A DNA stretch of 64,000 nt from NCBI RefSeq assembly GCF_018499875.1, contig NZ_JAHBAY010000003.1, forward strand, positions 186,001 to 250,000. The letters run 5' to 3'. Source of the stretch: Kineosporia corallincola (GTDB taxonomy: Bacteria; Actinomycetota; Actinomycetes; Actinomycetales; Kineosporiaceae). Both the position numbers and the translations under genes were made by a program. This document shows positions 9,247-18,500 of this stretch, piece by piece (the stretch's first letter is position 1; the number at the start of each line of letters is the position of its first letter). The notes below the pieces were generated by a model. It was not told where the DNA came from, searched no databases, and saw only the letters and a list, made by a program, of their open reading frames with translations.

Positions 9247-9282
9247 CCGGGTGGGGAACCTCTCACGAGGTCCCCCACCCGG
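9247..9282 (-). terminator. Hairpin between livJ and livH, possible partial terminator
   Basis: An imperfect stem of about 15 bp (CCGGGTGGGG and ACCTC on the left, complements on the right) lies 10 bp downstream of the livJ stop on the minus strand. There is no T-run. A hairpin here would be a way to make more binding protein than permease, as is common in ABC operons; that function is inferred. Confidence 0.55.
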
Positions 9283-9292
9283 GTTCAGGCGG

Positions 9293-10558
9293 TCACTCGA
9301 CCGGCTGGGCCTTCAGGAACTTCTGTGCCCCGTCCTGCTCCTGGAGCACGGAGATGTCCTTGGCCGTGGTGTCGCCGGACGCCGGGTCGATGTGGATCTC
9401 CTTACCGGTGGCCGACTCCTCCGCCGGGATGGTGATGCCGTCGCCCTCGAAGACCGCGTCACGCACGCCCTTCTTGGTGCCGTCGGACTTCTCGATCGCC
9501 TCGAGGATCACCTGCACGCCGGCCACGCCGTAGAGGGCGTAGCTGGTGCGCGGCTGCATGCCGTACTTCTCCTCGAACGACTTCAGCAGGTCGGCTGCGG
9601 CGCCCTCCTGCTCGGCGAGCTGCTCGGACGCCAGACCCGCGAAGGTGGCGTAGAGGCCCTCGGCCTCCTTCTGCTCGTCGAGGTCCGGGTAGCCGGTCCA
9701 GCCGTCCGGGGAGAGGGTCTTGACCTTCTCGTTGTCGCCGAGGACCGCGACCTTGTCCTTCAGCAGCTGGCCGCCGTTGTTGTCGTAGATGCCCGCGAAG
9801 TAGATGCAGTCGGGGCTCAGCGACTTGATCTTGTTGAACACCGCGGTGTAGTTCGGCTGCTTCGGGTCGTAGGCCTCGTTACCGAGGATCTGGATCCCGA
9901 TCTTCTCGGCCTGCGCCTGGAAGGCCTTGCCGATGCCCTGACCGTAGGTCTGGTTGTCGTTCAGGATGTAGCACTTGGTGACCTTGAGGTCTTCCTTGGC
10001 GAAGTCGGCCGCCGCGGTGCCCTGGTAGTCGTCGGTGGTGACGACGCGGGCGAAGCTCTTCACACCGCTCGGCGCGTACTTCTCCGGCTCGCCCTGCTCC
10101 CAGGCCTTGGTCAGGCCGGGGTTGGTGGACGCGTGGGAGACCTGGAGCATCGGGCCGTCCGGGTCCTGGTTCAGCACCGGCACCTGGAGCTTGGTGCAGC
10201 CGGAGTTGAACTCACCCATCACGGCGACCTCGTTGGCGGTGGCGACGTGCTCCTGGGCGTTGGCGGCGCAGGTGGCCTCGTCCCACTGACCGGCGGCGGC
10301 CGTGGAGTTGTCGTACTTCTTCAGCTCGACCGTGTAGTCGCCGGCCTTGTGGTCGATCGAGTCCAGGTACAGCTCGATCAGGTTGTTCGTGTCGGTGGAC
10401 GCGTCGGCCGAGGCGCCCTGCAGCGGCAGGTCGGTGGAGATCACCAGAGTCTTGCCGTCGCCGGAACCGCTGCCCTCGTCACTCGACCCGCCGCCACACG
10501 CCGCAATGCCAAGCGTGGCAACAGCGACGACAGCTAATGCGCGAACCGGTTTCCCCAT
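9293..10558 (-). CDS. livJ: Branched-chain amino acid ABC transporter substrate-binding lipoprotein
   Basis: A 421-residue periplasmic-type binding protein (Peripla_BP_6 family) that captures the amino acid and delivers it to LivHM. A lipoprotein signal peptide is clear: KPVRA, a hydrophobic stretch and the lipobox GIAAC, with the lipidated cysteine at about residue 21. A Gly/Ser linker follows. I take the ATG at 10558, which has an AAGAGG site upstream, rather than the in-frame GTG at 10576. It is the first gene of livJHMGF. The exact amino acid specificity cannot be read. A long AT-rich region lies upstream. Confidence 0.93.
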   Translation of the reverse strand: MGKPVRALAVVAVATLGIAACGGGSSDEGSGSGDGKTLVISTDLPLQGASADASTDTNNLIELYLDSIDHKAGDYTVELKKYDNSTAAAGQWDEATCAANAQEHVATANEVAVMGEFNSGCTKLQVPVLNQDPDGPMLQVSHASTNPGLTKAWEQGEPEKYAPSGVKSFARVVTTDDYQGTAAADFAKEDLKVTKCYILNDNQTYGQGIGKAFQAQAEKIGIQILGNEAYDPKQPNYTAVFNKIKSLSPDCIYFAGIYDNNGGQLLKDKVAVLGDNEKVKTLSPDGWTGYPDLDEQKEAEGLYATFAGLASEQLAEQEGAAADLLKSFEEKYGMQPRTSYALYGVAGVQVILEAIEKSDGTKKGVRDAVFEGDGITIPAEESATGKEIHIDPASGDTTAKDISVLQEQDGAQKFLKAQPVE

Positions 10559-10860
10559 GTCGTACCTCTTCCCCACGGCCGGAGCCGAGCGCTCTGACGC
10601 TGATGGGGCGTGAAATTACCACTGCGTTGTGACGCCGGAAGGGCGGTTGTTCTTGCGAATGGTCAAGGCTCGGCAACGATTCACCGGTAGATGGCTGTAT
10701 CGGCGGATGTCTTTTGGCCACAGGCCCTTTCAGCGGTATCCATGTTTCAGGAATGTGTCCGATTTGAGCTTTTGTTTGAGCATCTTGAAACAAATCTTTT
10801 AGGACGACGAAATGCCCGTTCGGGCACCCCACCTGCATCAACATAAATCATCGGATGAAT
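10559..10860 (-). promoter_or_regulatory. AT-rich upstream region of livJ
   Basis: About 300 bp with clearly lower GC than the rest of the window and no supported gene. It holds small inverted repeats: TTTGTTT...AAACAAA within 10775-10798 and TGCCCG/CGGGCA at 10812-10825. The position before livJ suggests a promoter and regulator-binding region. No specific operator can be assigned. Confidence 0.5.
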
Positions 10861-10891
10861 TCACCAGCACTAACGGGCCGGCAAAGCAGAA

Positions 10892-10920
10892 CGTCCCCGG
10901 GATCGATGATCCCGGGGACG
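10892..10920. terminator. Perfect 13-bp hairpin with 3-nt loop
   Basis: CGTCCCCGGGATC at 10892-10904 is exactly complementary to 10908-10920 with a GAT loop. It lies in the spacer between the ANTAR gene (which ends at 11094) and livJ, both read leftwards. It is a likely transcription end for the ANTAR gene. Neither side has a T-run. Confidence 0.6.
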
Positions 10921-11021
10921 AGTCGTGCGCCGGACGGTTCACGAGGTGCCCGCCGGAGCGCCGTTCTGTGCCCGAACGTATCCGGGCGTCGGTCAGGCGT
11001 GGCTCAGAGGCCGACGCTGAC

Positions 11022-11098
11022 GTTGCTCAGCTGTCCGCGTTGCTCAGCCGTTCGCGTGCTCAGCCGTTCGCGTTGCCCAGCCGTTCGCGTTGCTCAGG
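11022..11098. repeat. 17-bp tandem repeat at the 3' end of the ANTAR gene
   Basis: About four and a half copies of GTTGCTCAGCCGTTCGC: units at 11022-11038, 11039-11055, 11056-11071 (one base short) and 11072-11088, with a partial unit from 11089. The stop codon of the ANTAR gene (11094-11096) lies inside the last, partial unit. On the minus strand several units carry TGAGCA. Confidence 0.8.
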
Positions 11099-11768
11099 CG
11101 TCGGTGCCGGAGGCGATGACGGCGGAGGCCACGTCCTTCATCGTCAGCCGCTTGTCCATCGACGTCTTCTGGATCCAGCGGAACGCCTCGGGCTCGCTCA
11201 GGCCGTACTTGGTCTGGAGCAGGCCCTTGGCCCGGTCGACGAGCTTGCGGGTCTCGAAGCGCTCGGCCAGGTCGGCCACCTCGGCCTCGAGGGCGGCCAG
11301 CTCGGAGTGCCGGCTGGCGGCGATCTCGAGGGCCGGCACGAGGTCGGCCGCGGTGAACGGCTTGACCACGTAGGCCATGGCGCCGGCGTCGCGGGCGCGC
11401 TCGACCAGCTCGCGCTGGGAGAAGGCGGTCAGCAGCACGACGGGCGCGATCTTGGCGCCGACGATGCGCTCGGCCGCGGAGATGCCGTCGAGGACGGGCA
11501 TCTTGATGTCCATCACGACGATGTCGGGCCGGTGTTCCTCGGCGAGCTGAACGGCTTCCTCGCCGTTGCCCGCCTCGGCGATGACGTTGAAGCCGTTCTC
11601 ACGGAGCATCTCGACGATGTCCAGCCGGATCAGGGCCTCGTCCTCGGCGACGAGGACGGTCCGCTCCTTGGTGGCAGCCGGCGCGGGGACGTCGGACGAA
11701 GTGGGTTCGGGCACGAGGAGGCCGGACCCGTCCGGGGTGGGTGCAGTGGAGGAGTCGCCAGCAGTCAT
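11094..11768 (-). CDS. ANTAR-domain response regulator (PdtaR type)
   Basis: A 224-residue response regulator. An N-terminal low-complexity extension (about 35 residues) precedes a receiver domain with acidic pocket AEDE at residues 41-44, phosphoacceptor Asp87 in VVMDIKMP, and the conserved threonine and lysine (LLTAF, VKPF). The C-terminal third is an ANTAR domain (LVDRAKGLLQTKYGLSEPEAFRWIQ), which binds paired RNA hairpins and prevents termination. It resembles mycobacterial Rv1626/PdtaR, which is controlled by a partner histidine kinase; that kinase is not in the window. I chose the ATG at 11768; a GTG at 11789 is possible. It lies between tRNA-Leu and liv. Confidence 0.93.
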   Translation of the reverse strand: MTAGDSSTAPTPDGSGLLVPEPTSSDVPAPAATKERTVLVAEDEALIRLDIVEMLRENGFNVIAEAGNGEEAVQLAEEHRPDIVVMDIKMPVLDGISAAERIVGAKIAPVVLLTAFSQRELVERARDAGAMAYVVKPFTAADLVPALEIAASRHSELAALEAEVADLAERFETRKLVDRAKGLLQTKYGLSEPEAFRWIQKTSMDKRLTMKDVASAVIASGTDA

Positions 11769-11968
11769 GTGCTCAGGGTAGCTATCCACAGGCCCCGGCG
11801 AGCAAGCAGGTGGGCTGCGTCGCGCATGGTCAGCGTCACGTACGGGCTGTTCACCCGTTGTGTCCCGGCTGCGTCACCGGGGGACGGCGGTCGAACGGCG
11901 TCCTCCGGTACCGTTAGGCTCACCCTCGCGGCGGAACGGGCCAGGCCCGTCCGTTCGTGAGCACCTTC

Positions 11969-12054
11969 GCCGGGTTGGTGGAACGGCAGACACAGAGCAC
12001 TCAAAATGCTCCGTCCGAAAGGGCGTGCGGGTTCGAATCCCGCACCCGGCACCA
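11969..12054 (+). tRNA. tRNA-Leu (anticodon CAA)
   Basis: An 86-nt class II tRNA. The acceptor arms GCCGGGT and ACCCGGC pair, the discriminator base is A, and CCA is encoded in the DNA. The anticodon stem GAGCA/TGCTC encloses the loop CTCAAAA, which gives anticodon CAA and reads UUG leucine codons. A long variable arm follows (the CCGTCC...GGGCG region), and the T arm GCGGG-TTCGAAT-CCCGC is perfect. It is followed by a terminator-like hairpin. Confidence 0.96.
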
Positions 12055-12062
12055 GCACGACG

Positions 12063-12095
12063 ACGGGCCCGCTCCCCGGGAGGGAACGGGCCCGT
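12063..12095. terminator. Hairpin between tRNA-Leu and pyk
   Basis: ACGGGCCCG...TCCC pairs with GGGA...CGGGCCCGT across 12063-12095, with one bulged base. It lies between the end of the tRNA gene and the end of the convergent pyk gene, so it can serve both. Confidence 0.7.
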
Positions 12096-12112
12096 TCTGC
12101 GTGTACCGGAGG

Positions 12113-13561
12113 TCAGGCCTTGGCGGCCTTGTGGTAGGCCGGGGCGACACCGTTGACGGCGTCACCGATCCGGTGCACCCGCATGGCGTTCAGCGAACCC
12201 GGGATGCCCGGAGGCGCCCCGGCCACGATGACGACCAGGTCGCCCTCGTTGCACTTGCCCGACTTCATCAGCTCCTGGTCGACCTGGAGCACCATCTCGT
12301 CGGTGTGCTCGACGACGTCGGTGAGGTAGGTCTCCACGCCCCAGACCAGCGTGAGCTGGGCCCGCACGTCGGCGTCGGGGGTGAACGCCAGCAGCGGGAT
12401 CGCGGAGCGCAGACGCGCCATACGACGCGCGCTGTCACCGGACTGGGTGAACGTGACCAGGTACTTCACACCCAGCAGACGGCCGGCCGTGGCGGCGGCC
12501 AGGGTCACGGCGCCACCGGTGGTGGACGGCTGCGTGCCCAGCGGGGGGATCCGCTCCAGACCGTGGTCCTCGGTGCTGGTGATGATGCGGCTCATCGTCT
12601 GCACGGCCTCGAGCGCGTACTTGCCCACGCTGGTCTCGCCGGACAGCATGACCGCGTCGGCGCCGTCGAGGACGGCGTTGGCGCAGTCAGACACCTCGGC
12701 CCGGGTCGGGCGCGGCATCTCGATCATCGACTCGAGCACCTGGGTGGCGACGATGACCGGCTTGGCCAGCCGCCGGGCCAGCGAAACAGCCTGCTTCTGC
12801 ACGATCGGCACGTCTTCGAGCGGGAGCTCGACGCCCAGGTCGCCACGGGCGACCATGATCGCGTCGGCGGCCCGGACGATCTCGTCCAGGTTGTCGATCG
12901 CCTGCGGCTTCTCGATCTTGGCGATCACCGGCAGGCGGACACCCTCGTCGGCCATGATCCGGCGGACGTCCTCGATGTCCGAACCCCGCTGGACGAACGA
13001 CAGGGCGATCATGTCGGCCCGCAGCTTCAGCGCCCAGCGCAGGTCGGCCTCGTCCTTGTCGGACAGGGCCGGCACGCTGACCAGGGTGCCGGGCAGGTTG
13101 ATGCCCTTGTTGTTGGAGGCCTTCCCCCCGACCTCGACCGTGAGGACGACGTCGGTGTCCGTCACCTCCTTCACGCGGAGGGTGAGCTTGCCGTCGTCGA
13201 TGAGGACGGGGTCGCCGGCCTTCACGTCGCCGGGGAGGCCCTTGTAGGTGGTGGAGCAGCGGTTCACGTCACCCAGGATGTCGTCCGTGGTGATCGTGAA
13301 CTCGGCTCCGGTGACCAGCTCGACAGGTCCGTCGGCGAACCTGCCGAGGCGGATCTTCGGGCCCTGGAGGTCGACCATGACTCCCACCGAACGGCCTGTG
13401 GCCTCGGAGGCAGCCCTGATCTCCTGATACATCTTCTCGTGGTCCGCGTACGAGCCGTGGCTGAGGTTCAGCCGGGCAACATCCATCCCGGCGTTGACGA
13501 ACTCAACCAAACGGCCTTGCGTAGACGGGCCCATGGTGCAAACCATTTTGGCGCGGCGCAT
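12113..13561 (-). CDS. pyk: Pyruvate kinase
   Basis: A 482-residue glycolytic enzyme that converts phosphoenolpyruvate and ADP to pyruvate and ATP. Family landmarks are the start [24 protein letters not shown], the active-site strand [12 protein letters not shown], the catalytic lysine region [20 protein letters not shown] and the C-terminal allosteric domain. The length is normal for bacterial Pyk. The ATG at 13561 is used: the frame is open for another 380 bp upstream but that stretch is low-complexity repeat with no homology. It converges on tRNA-Leu and is read away from gltD. Confidence 0.97.
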   Translation of the reverse strand: MRRAKMVCTMGPSTQGRLVEFVNAGMDVARLNLSHGSYADHEKMYQEIRAASEATGRSVGVMVDLQGPKIRLGRFADGPVELVTGAEFTITTDDILGDVNRCSTTYKGLPGDVKAGDPVLIDDGKLTLRVKEVTDTDVVLTVEVGGKASNNKGINLPGTLVSVPALSDKDEADLRWALKLRADMIALSFVQRGSDIEDVRRIMADEGVRLPVIAKIEKPQAIDNLDEIVRAADAIMVARGDLGVELPLEDVPIVQKQAVSLARRLAKPVIVATQVLESMIEMPRPTRAEVSDCANAVLDGADAVMLSGETSVGKYALEAVQTMSRIITSTEDHGLERIPPLGTQPSTTGGAVTLAAATAGRLLGVKYLVTFTQSGDSARRMARLRSAIPLLAFTPDADVRAQLTLVWGVETYLTDVVEHTDEMVLQVDQELMKSGKCNEGDLVVIVAGAPPGIPGSLNAMRVHRIGDAVNGVAPAYHKAAKA

Positions 13562-14013
13562 GTCACAGAGCTTAGCCCTGCGGCCGACGGCGGATTCATG
13601 CACCGGTCGGCCCCTTGCGGATGTCGCAAAGTCCTTCATCTGCTGGTCATCCGATGGTGGACGACGGGACGCCCGGTCCTGGCGTGTCCCCGGCCTCCCG
13701 GTACCTGCCCGTGTGCTCACCCCGGCGGCCCCCTCCCGTCCCGTGCCGGCGGTGACCGGAGAGCACCGTGGAGTGGCCAGGGAGTTGCCGGAGACCTCCC
13801 GAAGAGCTGCCGGGAGACCTGCGGGGAGGTGCCGGAGAGCTGCCGGAGAGCTGCCGGGGAGATGCCTCGCAGAGCGCCGAGGCGCACCGGGAGGTATCCA
13901 GGGCGCACAGGCGTCCCTGATCGGTGTTCTGAACGCGCGTGGCACCTCGCCTCACGTTTCGCCCCGGCCGACCCGTCTTCCCGGGTGGGAGGGCCGCGCC
14001 CCAGCACCGCTAC
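13562..14013. other. Spacer between gltD and pyk with repeats, no gene
   Basis: About 450 bp without a supported gene. Open frames cross it on both strands, but their products are arginine/serine/proline-rich and match the repeat, not a protein family. It includes half of the GGACGACG palindrome (GGTGGACGACGGG near 13656) and the 11-bp repeat block annotated separately. The pyk promoter must lie near 13562-13650. Confidence 0.6.
13782..13869. repeat. 11-bp tandem repeat block A (GAGCTGCCGGA)
   Basis: Roughly eight imperfect copies of an 11-bp unit, best seen at 13837-13847 (GAGCTGCCGGA) and 13848-13858, with drifted copies before and after. The 21 bases at 13827-13847 recur exactly, in reverse complement, at 57674-57694 in another spacer. 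Confidence 0.75.
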
Positions 14014-14044
14014 GCCCCCGGCTCCCGAGCGGGAACCGAGGGCG
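14014..14044 (-). terminator. Hairpin after gltD
   Basis: An imperfect inverted repeat, GCCCCCGGCTCCCG then AG then CGGGAACCGAGGGC, lies 17 bp beyond the gltD stop on the minus strand. It is followed on that strand by GC-rich sequence rather than a T-run. It is the likely end of the gltBD transcript. Confidence 0.55.
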
Positions 14045-14060
14045 TGCGGGTGAGAAAACC

Positions 14061-15521
14061 TCAGACCGTCAGCGGCCGGGCAGTCGGCGGAATCGCCGTG
14101 GGCAGCGTGGTGGAGCCCGACAGCCAGGTGTCCACCGCGGCGGCGCAGGAGCGTCCCTCGGCGATCGCCCAGACGATCAGCGACTGCCCACGACCGGCGT
14201 CACCGGCGACGAACACGCCGGGCACGCTGCTCATGTACGAGTTGTCGCGGGCCACGTTGCCGCGCTGGTCCAGGTCGACGGCGAGCTGCTCGATCAGACC
14301 GGCCTTCTCCGGGCCGGTGAACCCCATCGCCAGCAGCACCAGCTGGGCCGGCACCTCCCGCTCGGAGCCCTCGACCGGGGTGAACCGGCCGTCCTTGAAC
14401 TCGACCTCGACCAGCTTCAGCGCCCGCACCCGGCCGTTCTCGTCACCGAGGAACTCCTGCGTGCTGGCCGCGTACACCCGGTCGCCGCCCTCCTCGTGCG
14501 CCGAGGCGACGCGGAAGAGCATCGGGTAGGTCGGCCAGGGCTGGCCCTTCGGCCGGTCCTCGGTGGGCCGCGGCATGATCTCCAGCTGGGTGACCGACTT
14601 CGCGTTCTGCCGCAGGGCCGTGCCCAGGCAGTCGGCACCGGTGTCACCGCCACCGATGATCACCACGTCCAGGCCGTCGGCGCGGATCTGGTCCGGCACC
14701 TCCTCGCCCAGCGCCACCCGGTTGGCCTGGGGCAGGTACTCCATGGCCTGGTGGATACCGGACAGCTCACGGCCCGGGGTCGGCGGCAGGTCCCGGCGGA
14801 CGGTCGAGCCGACCGCCAGCACCACGGCGTCGTACCGGTCACGCAGCTGCTGGCCGGTCAGCTTCACGCCGACCTCGACCCCGGTGCGGAACCGGGTGCC
14901 CTCGGCCTCCATCTGCGCCAGCCGGCGGTCGACGTGCCGCTTCTCCATCTTGAACTCGGGGATGCCGTAACGCAGCAGGCCACCGATCTTGTCGGCCCGC
15001 TCGTACACCGCCACGGTGTGCCCGGCCCGGGTGAGCTGCTGGGCGGCGGCCAGGCCGGCGGGGCCGGAACCGATCACCGCCACGGTCTTGCCGGTGAGCC
15101 GCTCCGGCGGGAGCGGCTGCACCAGACCGGCGTCGAATGCCTTCTCGATCGTGGTCAGCTCGACCTGCTTGATCGTGACGGCGGGCTGGTTGATGCCCAG
15201 CACGCAGGCCGACTCGCAGGGCGCCGGGCACAGCTTGCCGGTGAACTCCGGGAAGTTGTTCGTGGCGTGCAGCCGCTCGATGGCCGTGCGCCAGTCGTCA
15301 CGCCAGACCAGGTCGTTCCACTCCGGGATCAGGTTCCCGAGCGGACAGCCGTTGTGACAGAACGGGATACCGCAGTCCATGCAGCGGCTCGCCTGCCGCT
15401 GGAGCTGCGACTGCTCGGTGGCCTCGTAGACCTCGTGCCAGTCCATCAGCCGGATCGGGACCGGCCGGCGGGTCGGCAGCTCACGCTGGCGGTTGTTGAG
15501 GAACCCCCTCGGGTCAGCCAC
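14061..15521 (-). CDS. gltD: Glutamate synthase small subunit
   Basis: A 486-residue flavoprotein that passes electrons from NADPH to the large subunit during glutamate synthesis from glutamine and 2-oxoglutarate. The N-terminal iron-sulfur cysteines are visible (Cys47, 50, 55 and 59 in [14 protein letters not shown], then CPAPCESAC). FAD-binding [10 protein letters not shown] and NADPH-binding GGGDTGADC motifs follow, and [14 protein letters not shown] closes the FAD site. The start is GTG at 15521, overlapping the gltB stop by eight bases, so the subunits are likely made in coupled fashion. Confidence 0.97.
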   Translation of the reverse strand: MADPRGFLNNRQRELPTRRPVPIRLMDWHEVYEATEQSQLQRQASRCMDCGIPFCHNGCPLGNLIPEWNDLVWRDDWRTAIERLHATNNFPEFTGKLCPAPCESACVLGINQPAVTIKQVELTTIEKAFDAGLVQPLPPERLTGKTVAVIGSGPAGLAAAQQLTRAGHTVAVYERADKIGGLLRYGIPEFKMEKRHVDRRLAQMEAEGTRFRTGVEVGVKLTGQQLRDRYDAVVLAVGSTVRRDLPPTPGRELSGIHQAMEYLPQANRVALGEEVPDQIRADGLDVVIIGGGDTGADCLGTALRQNAKSVTQLEIMPRPTEDRPKGQPWPTYPMLFRVASAHEEGGDRVYAASTQEFLGDENGRVRALKLVEVEFKDGRFTPVEGSEREVPAQLVLLAMGFTGPEKAGLIEQLAVDLDQRGNVARDNSYMSSVPGVFVAGDAGRGQSLIVWAIAEGRSCAAAVDTWLSGSTTLPTAIPPTARPLTV

Positions 15522-18500
15522 GGGACGCCTCCATGATTCGCGACCAGACCTCGTCGGAGTCGAGGTCGAGGCCTTCTGCCTCTGCTTGGGTACGGACCGT
15601 CATCACCCGCGCGTAGTCGCGGGGCAGGACCTTGGTGAACCGCGCCAGGGCGGCGGGCCAGTCCTGGAGCAGTCGCCAGGCGACTGCCGACTCGGTCTCG
15701 TCTCGGTGCTTCTGGATGAGCAGGCGCAGCCGCTCGGCGTCGTCGCCCTCGACCGGCACCAGGTCGACCATCTCGGTGTTGACCCGGTTCTCGCGCAGGT
15801 CGAGCACGAACGCCTCACCGCCGGACATGCCCGCCGCGAAGTTGCGGCCGGTGCGGCCGAGGATGACGACCACACCACCGGTCATGTACTCGCAGCCGTG
15901 GTCGCCCACGCCCTCCGCCACCACGGTGGCGCCGGAGTTGCGCACGCAGAACCGCTCGCCGACCTGGCCGCGCAGGAACATCTCGCCGCTGGTCGCGCCG
16001 AAGCCGATCACGTTGCCGGCCACGATGTTCTGCTCGGCCGAGTAGCTGGCCGCGGTGTCCGGACGGACGACCACCCGGCCGCCCGACAGGCCCTTGCCGA
16101 CGTAGTCGTTGCCGTCGCCGAGCAGGCGCAGCGTGACGCCGCGGGGCAGGAACGCACCGAACGACTGCCCACCGGAACCGGTCAGGGTGACGTCGATCGT
16201 GTCGTCGGGCAGGCCCTTCTCGCCGAAGCGCTTGGTCACCTCGTGGCCGAGCATGGTGCCGACCGTGCGGTTGACGTTGCGGACCGGCACCTCGAACTTC
16301 ACCGGCTCGCTGCGCTCGAGCGCGTCGGCGGCCAGCGAGATCAGGGTGTGGTCGAGCGCCTTCTCCAGGCCGTGGTCCTGCACCGTGGTGCGCTTGCGCG
16401 ACGGCCCGTACATGGCCGTGGGGGCGGCCAGCAGCGGGCTGATGTCGAGACCGGCGGCCTTCCAGTGGTCGACGGCGGCCTGCGTGTCGAGGGTCTCGAC
16501 CTCGCCGATCGCCTCTTCCAGCGAGCGGAAACCGAGGGCCGCCAGGTGCTCGCGCACCTCTTCGGCGATGTACTCGAAGAAGGTCTCGACGAACTCCGGC
16601 TTGCCGCTGAAACGGTCACGCAGCTCGGGGTTCTGGGTGGCGATGCCGACCGGGCAGGTGTCGAGGTGACACACCCGCATCAGCACGCAGCCCGACACCA
16701 CCAGCGGCGCGGTGGCGAAACCGAACTCCTCGGCGCCCAGCAGAGCGGCGATCATCACGTCGCGGCCGGTCTTCATCTGGCCGTCGGCCTGCACCACGAT
16801 GCGGTCGCGCAGCCCGTTGATCACCAGCGTCTGCTGGGTCTCGGCCAGGCCGAGCTCCCAGGGCGCGCCGGCGTGCTTCAGCGACGTCAGCGGGGCGGCA
16901 CCGGTACCGCCGTCGTGCCCGGAGATGAGCACCACGTCGGCGTGCGCCTTGCTGACACCGGCCGCGACCGTGCCGACGCCGACCTCGGCCACCAGCTTCA
17001 CGTGCACACGGGCGGACGGGTTGGAGTTCTTCAGGTCGTGGATCAGCTGGGCCAGATCCTCGATCGAGTAGATGTCGTGGTGCGGCGGCGGGGAGATCAG
17101 GCCGACCCCCGGCGTGGAGTGCCGGGTGCGGGCCACCCACGGGTACACCTTCTGGCCCGGGAGCTGGCCACCCTCACCGGGTTTCGCGCCCTGCGCCATC
17201 TTGATCTGGATGTCGTCGGCGTGCGTCAGGTACATGCTCGTGACGCCGAACCGGCCGGACGCGACCTGCTTGATCGAGCTGCGGCGCGTGGGGTCGAGCA
17301 GCCGCTCGACGTCCTCGCCGCCCTCACCGGTGTTCGACTTGCCGCCGATCCGGTTCATCGCGATCGCCAGCGTCTGGTGCGCCTCCTGGGAGATCGACCC
17401 GTACGACATGGCGCCGGTGGAGAACCGTTTGATGATCTCCGAGGCCGGCTCGACCTCGTCCAGCGGAACCGGGGTGCGGCCGTCCTTGAACCGGAACAGC
17501 CCGCGCAGCGTCATCAGGCGCTCGGCCTGCTGGTCGATGCGGGAGGTGTACTCCTTGAAGATGTCGTAACGCCGGTTGCGCGTGGCGTGCTGGAGCCGGA
17601 ACACCGTGTCCGGGTTGAACAGGTGCTCCTCGCCGTCCCGGCGCCACTGGTACTCGCCGCCGGTGGGCAGGTTGCGGTGCAGGCTGCGCTGGCCGTCGGC
17701 CGGGTAGGCCATGGCGTGCCGGGCCGCGTTCTCCTCGGCCACCACGTCCAGGCCGATGCCGCCCAGCTGCGAGGTGACGCCGGTGAAGTACCGGTCGATC
17801 AGCTCCTGCGACAGGCCGATGGCCTCGAACACCTGGGCGCCACGGTAGGAGGCGACGGTGGAGATGCCCATCTTGGACATCACCTTGAGCACACCCTTGC
17901 CCAGGCCCTTGATCACGTTCTGGACGGCCTTCTCCGGCGTCACCCCGGTGATCACCCCGCGCCGGGCCAGGTCTTCCGCGCTCTCCATGGCCAGGTAGGG
18001 GTTGACCAGCGCGGCGCCGAAACCGATCAGCAGCGCCACGTGGTGCACCTCGCGCACGTCACCGGCCTCGACCACGAGACCGACCTGCGTGCGGGTCTTC
18101 TCGCGAATCATGTGGTGGTGAACGGCGCTGGTGAGCAGCAGTGAGGGGATGGGGGCCAGGTCGGCGGTGCTGTCCCGGTCGGACAGCACGATGAACCGCG
18201 CGCCCTCGGCGACCATGGCGGACGCCTCGGCGCAGATCTCCTCCAGCCGCTCGGCCAGGGCCTCGCCGCCGCCGTCGGCCCGGTACAGGCCGCGGATCGT
18301 GCCGGTGGCGTAGCCGGGCAGGTCGCCGTCGTCGTTGACGTGCACGATCTTGGCCAGCGCGTCGTTGTCGATCACCGGCGACGACAGCACCAGCTTGCGG
18401 CAGTGCGCCGGGCTGGCCGAGAGCAGGTTGCGCTCCGGGCCGATCGTGGTGGTCATCGCGGTGACCAGCTCTTCGCGGATGGCGTCGAGCGGCGGGTTGG

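Noticed and set aside
11969-12054. tRNA-Leu as an integration (att) site
   Set aside because: No integrase gene and no repeated tRNA 3' end nearby; the neighbours pyk and the ANTAR gene are core genes.
11765-12058. Small minus-strand frame covering tRNA-Leu (starts [15 protein letters not shown])
   Set aside because: This is the familiar spurious peptide from the antisense of a tRNA T-arm.
11957-14053. 698-codon plus-strand open frame over tRNA-Leu and antisense to pyk
   Set aside because: It runs through the tRNA and the repeat spacer and has no recognisable protein; pyk explains the region.
15493-18144. Large plus-strand open frame antisense to gltB (883 codons), and a second at 18340-20223
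   Set aside because: His/Gln/Arg/Val-rich translation typical of the antisense of GC-rich genes; gltB is unequivocal.
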